A stretch of 26,402 nucleotides of DNA from Chrysochromulina tobinii (GCA_001275005.1 JWZX01003069.1:1-26402); one strand, 5' to 3'; shown: positions 18,001 to 26,401, numbered from the stretch's first letter. The notes: generated by a model from the sequence alone, not told the origin. Numbers and translations are program-made.

Positions 18001-19511
18001 GAGCTCCGATGCGGTTCGGCTCGAGTGGAATGTGCCCGAGATCGCGCGTGCGTGCCGGCTGCCGCTGCGCTGGCGAGTGGACGTGCGTACAGAGAGCAAC
18101 GTCATCCCATGGGAGACGCTCGGCGAGGCGCGCGTCGGCTTTGGCGGGGCGGACGGCGGGGCAGACGGCGGGGCGGCCGGCAGTGGAGCGGACGGTGGCG
18201 GGGCGGGTGTCGGTGTAGGTGGCTGGGCCACTGTCAGCCGACTTGCGTGTACGCGAAGCTGCGTCTTCCGCACCATCCTGGTCGCAGGCGGCTGGTCGCT
18301 GCCCTCGCGTCCCTCTGCGCCACTTCGCCTGCCACCGCCGCCCAGTGTGATAGAGGGTGCGACTTCGTGTGCAGCTGCGCCTCCGCCGCCCGCCCGCACC
18401 CGGCACTGATGCGACAGGGGCGCGCTGGGCGAGGGATGTGGGCGAAGTTTTAGGCGCGCCGGCAGAGCAGGTGGCGGCTGTCGAAGTGGCCGTCGGAGGC
18501 CAATCGTGCACCCTCGACTTCCTCGCTGGCGCCCGATGGCGCGTGCCCGCGAGGCTACTGGCCCAGCTCGTGCAGCTTGTCGACTCGCCCTCGTCGGCAC
18601 TCTACGAGCCAAACCGCCTCACCGCCAGCCTTGACACGGCCGTTGGCGTAGTCGCCGTCGGCGGCATAGCCGAGCGGCCTACGTTCGAACGGCTCAGCCT
18701 ATCGGGATCCGATGGCAGCCTGGCACGCGTCGCAGCGCCGCCGAGCCTTGAGACGGCCGCCCTCCTCGACGCCGGCGTGGCTGCGGAGCTTGGCGGCGCA
18801 AAGCTGGCCACGGGAAGCAGGGGGGAGGGGCTCAACGAAGGGGATGCTCCTCCCGCTGCGCACGGTGGCATCTCCTCGCTGACGCTCGCGGTACTTTTCG
18901 TGCTTGGTGTGGCTACTACCCGCTACCGCTTGGGATGTGGCCGTGCATCTCTCAAGAAGGTCTACTTTGAATCGGCGCGCTTAACAAAACCGGGCGAGCC
19001 GCGGCTGCAGCCGTGGGCATGTGTGGTCGACCTGTCCAAGGTGGAAAGCCTTCCACAGTTGCGAGCTACGCTCATGCGCGCCGCCGCTGCCGTGCCAGGG
19101 AGCGAGCACGCAACCGCCGACGGCTTGGAAATCGTCATGTGCGACGAGCAGGGGCAGCGCACGCGCTTTGCGGGCCGCTCCATGCTCGGTGCTCTCAAGC
19201 GTGCTCACGAGCTGCACGTCACCCTAGGCGAGAGCAGCGATGGTCCTGAGGGGCATGCGCACACGGCCAGAGTGGCGCGTGGCACTGCCGGCGGCACGTT
19301 CGGCGGCGACACGACGTGCGCATCGCTCCTGTGCGAGGGCGAAGTCGACGAGGAGACCTTGAGCATCCCTCATTCACACGCGCAGGAGACACTGAGCATC
19401 CCTCATTCACTCGCGCAAGAGACCTTGAGAATACCTCATTCACACGCACAGGAGACCTTGAGCATCCCAGGCGTACCGCCTGCAAGAATAAGGTCGATCG
19501 TCCCTTGCTGA
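15080..19511 (+). CDS. Cell-surface protein: WSC, four CBM2-like modules, FN3, TM
   Basis: Proposed exons 15080-18356 and 18418-19511, about 1,456 residues. The 5' end is uncertain: the frame opens with GTG and its first ATG (15176) lies inside a signal-like stretch (KKCKCTITLSLVLMASGSA), so an upstream exon is likely. Then come a WSC-like carbohydrate-binding domain (about 70-165, YVGCFVDD, QCAQAC, FCQCA); four related beta modules of about 90 residues, each with a V-x4-W core (ARVKLSTWV, ADVTVENWA, ATVKVPVWK, ASVTPAVWV), resembling CBM2; two proline-rich spacers (about 396-472, 685-715); and three fibronectin III-like domains (about 720-1090). After the intron lie further extracellular sequence, a transmembrane helix (about 18867-18925), a cytosolic tail with a possible ubiquitin-like region, and 11-residue repeats. 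Probably a wall- or scale-associated receptor or adhesin; ligand unknown. Confidence 0.72.
18357..18417 (+). other. Proposed 61-base intron in the surface-protein gene
   Basis: The frame ends at a TGA at 18407-18409 while an adjacent frame continues with a transmembrane helix and tail. Removing GTGCGACTT...GCGACAG (18357-18417) joins the frames exactly, forming a Gly codon and continuing ARWARDVGE. A 28-base alternative (18347-18374) would also restore frame but is very short. A sequence error is also possible. Confidence 0.55.
19353..19468 (+). repeat. 33-base in-frame tandem repeat, three and a half units
   Basis: Units at 19353, 19386, 19419 and a partial at 19452 encode ETLSIPHSHAQ repeats at the cytosolic C-terminus of the surface protein. 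Units differ at a few positions (for example SLAQ, TLRIP). Confidence 0.95.
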
Positions 19512-19864
19512 CGCGCTGCTTTTGCCTGGGGTTTGCGCACCGCCATCGGGGCGAAACCTCGTGCCGGTCGCGACCGTTCGCTTCGTAACGAAATGGCGCA
19601 CGTGCCGGAACCTACAAGGACAGCTGTAGCCTCAGTAGATCCTGCAGATCCGACGCGTTGCCGGGGTCCCATCTCGCGGTTTTAGCTACTTACGTTATGC
19701 ACAGCTGCAGCGTGCAGCGCGTTGAGTTAAAATGATCATGTTGGACACCTACGCGATCCCAGCCTGAACATCCTTAGCAAGATTGTTTCTGAACTCGATT
19801 AACGGTCCTACATCGGATCAACATCGGAAAACTCACACGGAGCTGGCCGGCCACACAAATGTTT
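19512..19864. other. Intergenic region between convergent genes
   Basis: 353 bases separating the surface-protein stop and the MCM9 stop. It is somewhat AT-richer than the genes. No coding region, repeat or RNA gene can be supported; it presumably holds both 3' untranslated ends. Confidence 0.5.
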
Positions 19865-22213
19865 CTAATGGAAACCGGTGAAGCCCGGTCGCGCTCCTGG
19901 TCCTGCCGCTGCCGGCGGCGCCCCACCACCCAGCATGTAGTCATCAAGTGGGCCGTGGCGCGCACGCTTGACGTCGCTTCCATCCCGCTTGTCACCCTCG
20001 TTGTCGCCAAACTGCTGTGCGTGCCACGCGGGGCCCTTGGCGCCTTTGGCAGGCGACGTGCCTCCGCCTCCATCCAGCCCGAGCTGCGCGAGGACGTGCT
20101 TCTCGAAGTGCACGTACTCCGTCATCGGGTCGGTTGGGAACTCGGACTTGAGGACCGAGAAGTCGTTCCCGACGATGTCGGGCGAATTCTGCGCGCCCTC
20201 CATCAGGAGTATGGCGTGGCACGCGTCGACCAAGCTCACCTCGTGCTGGAACATGAGGCGTGCGTGCGCCTGTGCCAGCCGCACGAGCGCCTCGAGCATG
20301 CGGATCGTCGAGCGCGAGGCATCGCGGTCTGCTGTGGCGCGCATACGCGAGTAGTACGCCTGCAGCACGCGCTGCGCGGGCTCACTGAGCGTGGGCAGCC
20401 GCGTGGCCTTGACGTACTCAATGTACTTGCGCAGCTTGTCAAGCGGCCACGCCTCTTCCCTGCTGCACGCCGACGAGGAGGAGGCGGCGGCGGCGGCGGC
20501 GGCAGGGGCCGCGCCCGGCGCGGCGGCGGTTGCGGCTAGGATGTGCGCCGAGATGCGCTTGTCTCGATCGTCATCATGCGCGTCAGAGAGGAGCAGCACG
20601 ATGTCGAAGCGCGAGATGAGCGGCGTCGAGAGGCCCGTCTGCGAGTGCAGCGCCACGTGCTTGTCCATCTTGCCGCTCTTGGGGTTGGTCGCGGCGATGA
20701 CGGTGCACTTGGTGCGCAGCTTGCACACCATGCCTGCCTTGGCGACGGAGATCGTCTGCTGCTCCATGGCCTCGAGGACGGCGGTGCGCTCATCATTCTT
20801 GATTGAGTCGAACTCGTCGACGCAGCACAAGCCGCCGTCAGCAAGCACCAGGGCTCCCGCCTCGAGCATCCACTCACCGCTCGTGTCTTTGACGGCGGTG
20901 CACGTGAGGCCGGCGGCGGTCGAGCCAATGCCTGTGGTGAGCACCGAGCGCGGCGAGAGCTTGGCAGCGTACCTGTGGGGAAGGGCAGGGCGCCGTGGTG
21001 AGCACATGCATGCAAGGTCCCTGCGCGATGCCCACATCCTCCGCGGCGAGAGCTTGGCAGCGTACCGGAGTACCTGCGACTTGCCCACACCCGCGTCGCC
21101 CACCAGAAGCATGTGCGACTCGCCGCGTACACGCATGCCGCTGCTGTCCGTGTGGCCCACACCCCCTATGAGCGTGAGCAGCGTCGCCAGCTTGACCAGG
21201 TACATGCCTGAGAGGCTCGGGCACATCTGATGCAGCAACCAGTCGCGCGCCACGAGCTCACGCCCCGCGTGGCGCCCCCAAAACTCCTGGAACTCCATCT
21301 GGAGCTCGCGCGACACGTGGTCGACACCGCGCTCCTCATTGCGCACGCGCACGTGCTCAGCCGTGATCGCGAGCTCGACATCGGGCCGCTGGTCCTTCGC
21401 GAGGGGCCGCCAACGCTTGCGCAGCACGCCGACGACGGTCACGTCGTCGCCCGGCTTGCACCGGTCCACGAGGTCGTCTTGCAGGATGAGCGTGATCGAG
21501 CGCGGGATGGCGCCGACCGTGAGTCGATGCACTTGCTCCTGGATACGCACCTCCTGGTAGTCTCGGCACACCTCGGTGCCTGGCACCGGCTCGAACTTGA
21601 AGCCGGCGCAGGGCCTAGCCGCGAGGCCGTCGGATGGGCACTCTAGCGGCAGCGGCATCGAGTTGCGCTGCTCAAGGTCGCACTCGACGGCGAAGCGATG
21701 CTTGCACTTGGTGCACATGTACTCGCGCCGCTGGTGCACCATCTTGACGACGCCCGTGCGGATGACCGTGCCCGACACCGAGAGGAGCCGGTTGATGTCG
21801 GCCGCACGGATGGAAGTGACCGTCGGCTTGCACAGCTCTTTGCAGCACGGAAGGTGGTGCAGGCGCAGGTGGACGCTCTCCTTGGGCTGCGCCATGAAGT
21901 CGAGGTCCTCGTCACCACGCTCTTGCACCCGCTGCTGTGCCATGCGAATGGCCTCATCCATGGGCTCCTGCAGCTTGCCCGGGTGATGGAGCAGTAGCGC
22001 GCCGAGGGCCGAAATGTCCCAAATGAGATCAAGGCAGTTGACGGCGATCGAGTGGTGCTTTGCGGTGGAGGTGTTTTGGTCGTTGAGGATGGCGACAATG
22101 TCCTTCCAGTGGTGGGAGAGGAGGTACGTGCACATCATGTCGGTGTACTCGGAGTTCGTCAGTGCCTCGGCGTTGATCGTGCACTGCAACGCGTTCTCGT
22201 GGTTTCTTGACAT
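19865..22213 (-). CDS. MCM9: MCM9 DNA helicase
   Basis: MCM-family AAA+ helicase; in animals and plants MCM9 works with MCM8 in homologous-recombination and crosslink repair. It is assigned to MCM9 by CRDYQEVRIQEQVHRL (216-231), VGAIPRS, the zinc finger YMCTKCKH (C167, C170, with C192 and C202) and GTVIRTGVVKM. The AAA+ core has RVRGESHMLLVG, Walker A GDAGVGKSQ (372-380), Walker B LCCVDEFDS, AMEQQTISVAKAG, AATNP and the arginine-finger SRFD. A winged-helix-like C-terminal region includes RSTIRMLEALVRLAQAHARL. The continuous frame encodes 782 residues, but 31 of them come from a probable 93-base in-frame intron right after Walker A; removing it gives 751 residues with a gap-free AAA+ core. It lacks the long C-terminal extension of vertebrate MCM9. 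The start MSRNHENAL fits. Confidence 0.95.
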   Translation of the reverse strand: MSRNHENALQCTINAEALTNSEYTDMMCTYLLSHHWKDIVAILNDQNTSTAKHHSIAVNCLDLIWDISALGALLLHHPGKLQEPMDEAIRMAQQRVQERGDEDLDFMAQPKESVHLRLHHLPCCKELCKPTVTSIRAADINRLLSVSGTVIRTGVVKMVHQRREYMCTKCKHRFAVECDLEQRNSMPLPLECPSDGLAARPCAGFKFEPVPGTEVCRDYQEVRIQEQVHRLTVGAIPRSITLILQDDLVDRCKPGDDVTVVGVLRKRWRPLAKDQRPDVELAITAEHVRVRNEERGVDHVSRELQMEFQEFWGRHAGRELVARDWLLHQMCPSLSGMYLVKLATLLTLIGGVGHTDSSGMRVRGESHMLLVGDAGVGKSQVLRYAAKLSPRRMWASRRDLACMCSPRRPALPHRYAAKLSPRSVLTTGIGSTAAGLTCTAVKDTSGEWMLEAGALVLADGGLCCVDEFDSIKNDERTAVLEAMEQQTISVAKAGMVCKLRTKCTVIAATNPKSGKMDKHVALHSQTGLSTPLISRFDIVLLLSDAHDDDRDKRISAHILAATAAAPGAAPAAAAAAASSSSACSREEAWPLDKLRKYIEYVKATRLPTLSEPAQRVLQAYYSRMRATADRDASRSTIRMLEALVRLAQAHARLMFQHEVSLVDACHAILLMEGAQNSPDIVGNDFSVLKSEFPTDPMTEYVHFEKHVLAQLGLDGGGGTSPAKGAKGPAWHAQQFGDNEGDKRDGSDVKRARHGPLDDYMLGGGAPPAAAGPGARPGFTGFH
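20973..21065 (-). other. In-frame GT-AG intron in MCM9
   Basis: 93 bases on the minus strand, beginning GTACGCTGCC and ending with the pyrimidine-rich CCCTTCCCCACAG, then exon GTACGCTGCC. Its length is a multiple of three and it contains no stop, so the unspliced frame stays open. Excision restores LRYAAKLSPRSVLTTGIG, the conserved MCM sequence. The first 24 bases duplicate the first 24 bases of the following exon. Confidence 0.85.
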
Positions 22214-22431
22214 CGACCCGGCCAGCGATCAAAGCTCGCCCGATCAAAGCTCGCCCGGATTTTCTCTCGCTGATCCCGCGACCGCATTCAGCCAGCGCCG
22301 TTCGGGCGCTCAACACGACGCCGTGTCGCAGGGATGTCTAGGGCATTGAGATTGTGGATCACACGTGACGTAACTTTCTCGCGATTTCGTGCAAAATCTT
22401 CTGCCTCTTTTGGTCGAGGTGTAACGTTCGC
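22214..22431. promoter_or_regulatory. Probable bidirectional promoter (MCM9 / EF-hand)
   Basis: A 218-base gap between divergent ATGs. It carries the 15-base tandem repeat near MCM9 and, at 22362-22373, an overlapping CACGTG (G-box/E-box) and TGACGTAA (CRE-like) element. Such elements are common bZIP/bHLH sites in eukaryotes; function here is inferred. Confidence 0.5.
22227..22256. repeat. 15-base direct repeat in the MCM9 5' region
   Basis: Two exact adjacent copies of GATCAAAGCTCGCCC, 13 bases upstream of the MCM9 start codon. They are probably in the 5' untranslated region or core promoter. Confidence 0.95.
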
Positions 22432-24717
22432 ATGTCGGGAGGCTCGCGGTACGGCGTCCCTCGCACCTTCCAATTGTCCATGAGCTTGAGCGAGACGGTC
22501 GTCAACGAAGCACAGCTTCGCCTGACCGCGCGGCAGCTGCTCGCTTACGAGCAGCATCGACAGCGTCATCGATTGCATTCGCCGGAGCCTCAACCGTCAC
22601 CACCACCACTACGATCACCAACGCGGCCTCCTTCACCACCACATCCGCCACAGCCCTCCGCTCACGAACCTACGCTGACACCACACGAGCTCCATGCCTT
22701 ACAACAGCACGCACAGCGCCTGCTCACATCACAAGCGGCACAGTGGCCCACTCATGAGTCCACGCTGGCGGCGCAAGAACTCCTTACCTTGCGATCGCAC
22801 GCGCAGCGACTACTCGAATTCGAGCAGCAGCAGCAGCACGATTCGGTCCACGACGTGGAAACGTGGGAGGGGGAGGTCGAAGCTCACAAGCTCAGCCGCG
22901 AGCTCGCCGACCTGCTTGCTGAGTGTGCAGCGCGTCAGCTCCAGGAAAGCAACCCTGCGGCAACCGGTAGGAGCACCCGCACGGCCAGATGCGCAGCAGC
23001 CGCCACCTCCGCCGCCATGGCTCACGCGGCTGACCCTGCAGTGCCGCGCGCTGCGTACGCACCCACGGTCCTTTCGATGCAGCACCTGAAGACCTCGATG
23101 GAGCTGAGGCAAGCGCGCGAGCAGAGGATACGAGACCAATTGGCTGATTTTCGTACCAGCTGCAACTGCCACGGGACGCCGCAGGTCCCGTCGCCAGCCG
23201 CGCCTGCGCCCTCACCCACGCACGGCGCGACGCCGAAGGTGCCCACGACACGCCGTGTGCACCAGCCGCCCAAAAGCCCAAACCCACCATCTGTGGGCGA
23301 GCGGCCGACGCCACCATCTGTGGGCGAGCGGCCGACGCCACCATCTGTGGGCGAGCGGCCGACGCCACCATCTGTGGGCGAGCGACCGACGCCACCATCT
23401 GTGGGCGAGCGGCCGACAGACCAGATGCGCATGGAGATCCGCGCACAGCTTCTACAGAACCTGCCGCGCGTGATGGACGTGTTCCGCTCCTTTGACCGCA
23501 ATGGAGATGGGCGCATATCGCGCTCGGAGTGTGCGCAGGTGCTGTCGATGCTCGGGCTGCCTCAGTACGGCGCTGCCGAGATGGAGGGGATGTTCGACGC
23601 CCTCGACGCCGACCGTAGTGGGACCCTCGACTTCCATGAGCTGGACAGGCTCTTACGCCGTGGTGCCGACGTGCAGCTGGCGGCGGCGCTGCAGGTGGGT
23701 GCCAAGGGCGTCATCGAGGTCGAAGCACGCAACCGGCACCGCCTGCGCGCGCACGCACGCGACGGTGCGCCCGAGACGACGCGGGGTGCGCCCGAGACGA
23801 CGCGCGCCGCGTCGGTGGACGAGGCCACGAGATGGTGTCAGGCGCCCAGCTGTGGGCTGCCGCCTGTCCAAGTGCCGCTGCCGCTACCGCCACTGCCCGA
23901 GCCGCCATCGGCACTCGAGCTGCCGCCTCCATCCGTGCCGTCTCTTCCGGAGCCTTCTCCTCACGCCTTTTTTGCTGAACATGGTGAGTGGCGCCGGTGC
24001 GTGGCAGGGATGCCTGCTGAGCCAGAGGACGCCGCACCAGCGCACACCCTGCCTGCGCGTCCATCGATGCCGCTGCCTGCACGGCCGTCGCCGCTCGCGT
24101 GCATCTCACCTCTGCCAATGTCGCCTCTGCAAGGCGCCTCGCCTCCGGGCGCCTCATCGACGGCGGCGGCCGCGTGTCTGGGGCTCGGCGTGGTGGCGCT
24201 GGGGGCGCGGAGCGCTGAGTTGAGCGCTGCTGCCCCGCGATGGACCGCTGTGGGAACGCCGGCCACGGAGGCGAGTCGTGCCGCCCGAGAGGCCGCCGCC
24301 GCCGCCGCCGCCACGAGGCACGAGTGGATGAAGCGGAGGCAGGTGGAGGAGGAGATGAGCCACCAGCGCGCGGCCAGTGCTGGCTCGCCGCGACCGCGCG
24401 CCACCGCATCTAATAACACGGCGGCGGCGGCAATGACGCCAGCTCCGGCACGAGCATCAACAGTGCCGCTCTATCTCCTCGCGCCGAGCACGGTGGTGGC
24501 GATGGCGGCCGAGATTACGGTGCCCGACGCGCGGGCTCCGCCTGACCTGAGAGCGGTTCCGCCCTTGGCGCCACGGGAAGATGCCGCTGCCGGGTGCCGC
24601 ACGAGCAGGTCCGAGCTGCCACCGAGGGGGCTGCATCAACCCCAGCAGCTCGGGCGGGCAGCGTACGAATTAGTAGGTAGGGACGCGGAGACCACGCGTG
24701 CGGTCGGGTACGGATAA
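22432..24717 (+). CDS. EF-hand protein with low-complexity repeats
   Basis: 761-residue protein with an EF-hand pair and otherwise unrecognised sequence. Residues about 25-130 hold three related helical repeats around ARQLLAYEQHRQR, PHELHALQQHAQRLL and AQELLTLRSHAQRLL, separated by Pro-rich sequence. Five PPSVGERPT repeats (about 285-329) lead into two EF-hands: loop 1 DRNGDGRISRSE (about 355-366) and loop 2 DADRSGTLDFHE (about 393-404), both with complete calcium-ligand patterns. The rest is Pro/Ala-rich with a duplicated GAPETTR motif, a basic helical patch (EWMKRRQVEEEMSH) and a disordered tail. No signal peptide or membrane helix. It is likely a cytosolic calcium sensor or scaffold; the partner is unknown. 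Uninterrupted by introns as far as can be seen. Divergent from MCM9. Confidence 0.82.
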   Translation: MSGGSRYGVPRTFQLSMSLSETVVNEAQLRLTARQLLAYEQHRQRHRLHSPEPQPSPPPLRSPTRPPSPPHPPQPSAHEPTLTPHELHALQQHAQRLLTSQAAQWPTHESTLAAQELLTLRSHAQRLLEFEQQQQHDSVHDVETWEGEVEAHKLSRELADLLAECAARQLQESNPAATGRSTRTARCAAAATSAAMAHAADPAVPRAAYAPTVLSMQHLKTSMELRQAREQRIRDQLADFRTSCNCHGTPQVPSPAAPAPSPTHGATPKVPTTRRVHQPPKSPNPPSVGERPTPPSVGERPTPPSVGERPTPPSVGERPTPPSVGERPTDQMRMEIRAQLLQNLPRVMDVFRSFDRNGDGRISRSECAQVLSMLGLPQYGAAEMEGMFDALDADRSGTLDFHELDRLLRRGADVQLAAALQVGAKGVIEVEARNRHRLRAHARDGAPETTRGAPETTRAASVDEATRWCQAPSCGLPPVQVPLPLPPLPEPPSALELPPPSVPSLPEPSPHAFFAEHGEWRRCVAGMPAEPEDAAPAHTLPARPSMPLPARPSPLACISPLPMSPLQGASPPGASSTAAAACLGLGVVALGARSAELSAAAPRWTAVGTPATEASRAAREAAAAAAATRHEWMKRRQVEEEMSHQRAASAGSPRPRATASNNTAAAAMTPAPARASTVPLYLLAPSTVVAMAAEITVPDARAPPDLRAVPPLAPREDAAAGCRTSRSELPPRGLHQPQQLGRAAYELVGRDAETTRAVGYG
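23284..23417 (+). repeat. 27-base in-frame tandem repeat, five units
   Basis: Five nearly identical 27-base units encode PPSVGERPT. The only internal difference is CGG to CGA in the fourth unit; the fifth ends in ACA instead of ACG. This homogeneity implies recent expansion. Confidence 0.97.
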
Positions 24718-24882
24718 CAAACGACAGTGAGCGTGCGAAATGAACGCGTGAATTGCATGAACTTGGATGCATGCTACGATGCTACGATCGCGAAGTGCGG
24801 ACTTTCCCAACTTTCTGCGATTCCAACTTTCTTTGTTCCACATTCGACCTTCGTACAAACGTCGGCGCCGTCGCTCTCCTCG

Positions 24883-25527
24883 ATGTCCGCTACATGCCGT
24901 GACTTACTTGAGCGCCGCGCCCGCGCCGCGGCCGCCACGGCGACGAAGATGCACGCGTGGGAGACATATGTGGCCTCCTGCCGAGCAGACGCTCGCCTCC
25001 GCCAGCGCTCCGTGATGGAGCCGCAACCCGCCGTTCGGCCGTTGCTGTCGAGCTCATCTAATGGCCCCGCGATGATGTTCAGTGCCTTTAGCTTATCACG
25101 TGAGCTCACGGGCACGCGATCAGCAGAACCTCTTTCGGCAGCGGACCAGGGCTCAACAGGAGTGAGTCTCAACACTCCGATGCACCAATATCCGACAAGC
25201 AGCACGGTGTCCGGTACATGTACGCGCGTCTCTGGTACGGCGGCAGCTCAGCGCGACGGTGGATATGGGGGCCTCCCTTGGAAAGATGAAGGCATGAGCT
25301 TGATCATGGAGCATGAGGACGCGATGAGTGAGCATCATCTCAACTTTACGACGACCTCGGACGCCATGGAAGATGGAACGAACCAACGTACTGTTCATGT
25401 TCCTCCATCATCGGAGCGCGAGGACGAGCTCCTGACTGATCTGGAGCTCCTCGCGGGGTTTCGGCCCGGCGGGCTGAGCGAGTTCCCGCTTCAAGCGCTG
25501 TCCAGGCGCCAGGCCAGGCGCTACTAG
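24883..25527 (+). CDS. Hypothetical protein, 214 residues
   Basis: Not recognised. The start at MSATCRDLLERRARAAAATA is preferred: it begins a helical, Arg/Ala-rich segment (about 1-45, with MHAWETYVASCRADARLRQR), while the region upstream to 24727 is less gene-like, although ATGs at 24745 and 24757 are in frame. The middle is Ser/Thr-rich and probably disordered. Toward the C-terminus is an acidic patch (SEREDELLTDLELLAGF, about 177-193) ending in a basic tail (SRRQARRY). No signal peptide or membrane segment. It follows the EF-hand gene on the same strand with a gap of 165 bases, and could be a separate gene or, less likely, a downstream exon of it. Confidence 0.55.
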   Translation: MSATCRDLLERRARAAAATATKMHAWETYVASCRADARLRQRSVMEPQPAVRPLLSSSSNGPAMMFSAFSLSRELTGTRSAEPLSAADQGSTGVSLNTPMHQYPTSSTVSGTCTRVSGTAAAQRDGGYGGLPWKDEGMSLIMEHEDAMSEHHLNFTTTSDAMEDGTNQRTVHVPPSSEREDELLTDLELLAGFRPGGLSEFPLQALSRRQARRY

Positions 25528-26167
25528 TCGGTACAGTCGCGTATGTATGTCATGTGGCGTGGCGCCAGACCACTGTGCACCACGAGTCACGTTTGCAGCC
25601 GCGATATTTTGAAGTGTATGCGCATGAGACAGGACTCAAAGTCAACGGCTAAAACGCAAGCATGTCGATGTCCGCCGCGACGACCGTGCTCGGCTCACGG
25701 CTCGTGTCATCCGGCCGTTCCCGCGGTTCGGCCTCCGACCTGCTCTTACACCTCTGAGCTCTGAACGCGGAAGGCGTATATTAGGTGGGCGTGGTCTCCG
25801 GTCTTGGGTCTATGTCCGGTGCATAAAGTCGCACACAGCGACGGGGGCGGAGCAGGTGTATAGACCCGACCCCATCGCCGGCCATCGGTGCTGTGAGAGC
25901 TCGGGAGCGAGCGCGAGCGGGAAGCGAGATAGCGAGCGGGAAGGTGTGCCCACCTCACACGTGTGTGTCAACATGTATGTGTGTGCTCGGGAGAGAGTTC
26001 AACGTGTGCCCACCACATGTGGTGCCCATCTTCACGATCTGCCTAGTTCAGGTTGCTCGCGTCCGCGCATGAGTGCCGCTACAGACGTGCTAACAAAAGT
26101 GCCGCTGGATCGTCGCACCTGCCGTCTCGCACTCATCTCGCGCATCTGGTCTCTAACTGTGGTCTCC
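25528..26167. other. Intergenic region between convergent genes
   Basis: About 640 bases. No convincing gene; the open frame 25856-26392 is a shadow of the minus-strand membrane protein at its end. An inverted pair GGGTCTAT / ATAGACCC is present (about 25805 and 25860). Short repeats GTGTGCCCACC (about 25942 and 26003) and GCGAGCGGGAAG-type sequence also occur. Confidence 0.45.
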
Positions 26168-26401
26168 TCATTCGAGCAGACGGACGGGACACAGCACTTG
26201 CCCCTGTACATGCCGCAGCTCAAGTCCCCTGCTGCTAGGAGATGCTTTCCTTCGGCGCCATTTCCAAGCCAGCCCGCAGAGGCCGGTCATGAGAAGGAGG
26301 ACGCCGCCGCCGACGCCTGCGATGAGGCCGATGTCCATGCCCTTGTCGGGAGAGGGCGACGTTACAACAGTCGACGGAGGAGGCGACGTTAAAAGGGGCG
26401 A
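26168..26401 (-). CDS. C-terminal end of a single-pass membrane protein (partial)
   Basis: Only the last 77 residues are inside the window; the 5' part lies beyond the right edge, so there is no start codon. A Ser/Thr/Pro-rich stalk (TSPPPSTVVTSPSPDKG) leads into one hydrophobic helix, IGLIAGVGGGVLLLMTGLCG, followed by the stop-transfer KWRRRK and a short cytosolic tail ending at TGA (26168-26170). The GxxGGG pattern and basic flank are typical of type I receptors and adhesins. It is probably an extracellular protein whose ectodomain lies outside the window. The call depends on composition and topology alone, but this frame is more protein-like than the opposite strand. Confidence 0.62.
   Translation of the reverse strand, partial: SPLLTSPPPSTVVTSPSPDKGMDIGLIAGVGGGVLLLMTGLCGLAWKWRRRKASPSSRGLELRHVQGQVLCPVRLLE

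Noticed and set aside
20391-21230. Plus-strand 279-codon frame across MCM9
   Set aside because: Antisense shadow of a strongly conserved helicase domain.
22892-23516. Minus-strand frames with GRSPTDGGV or ARPQMVAS repeats
   Set aside because: They mirror the 27-base repeats of the EF-hand gene and have no domain support.
25800-25870. Inverted pair GGGTCTAT / ATAGACCC as a possible structured RNA
   Set aside because: Only eight pairs around a long loop with no recognisable RNA family and no flanking promoter elements.
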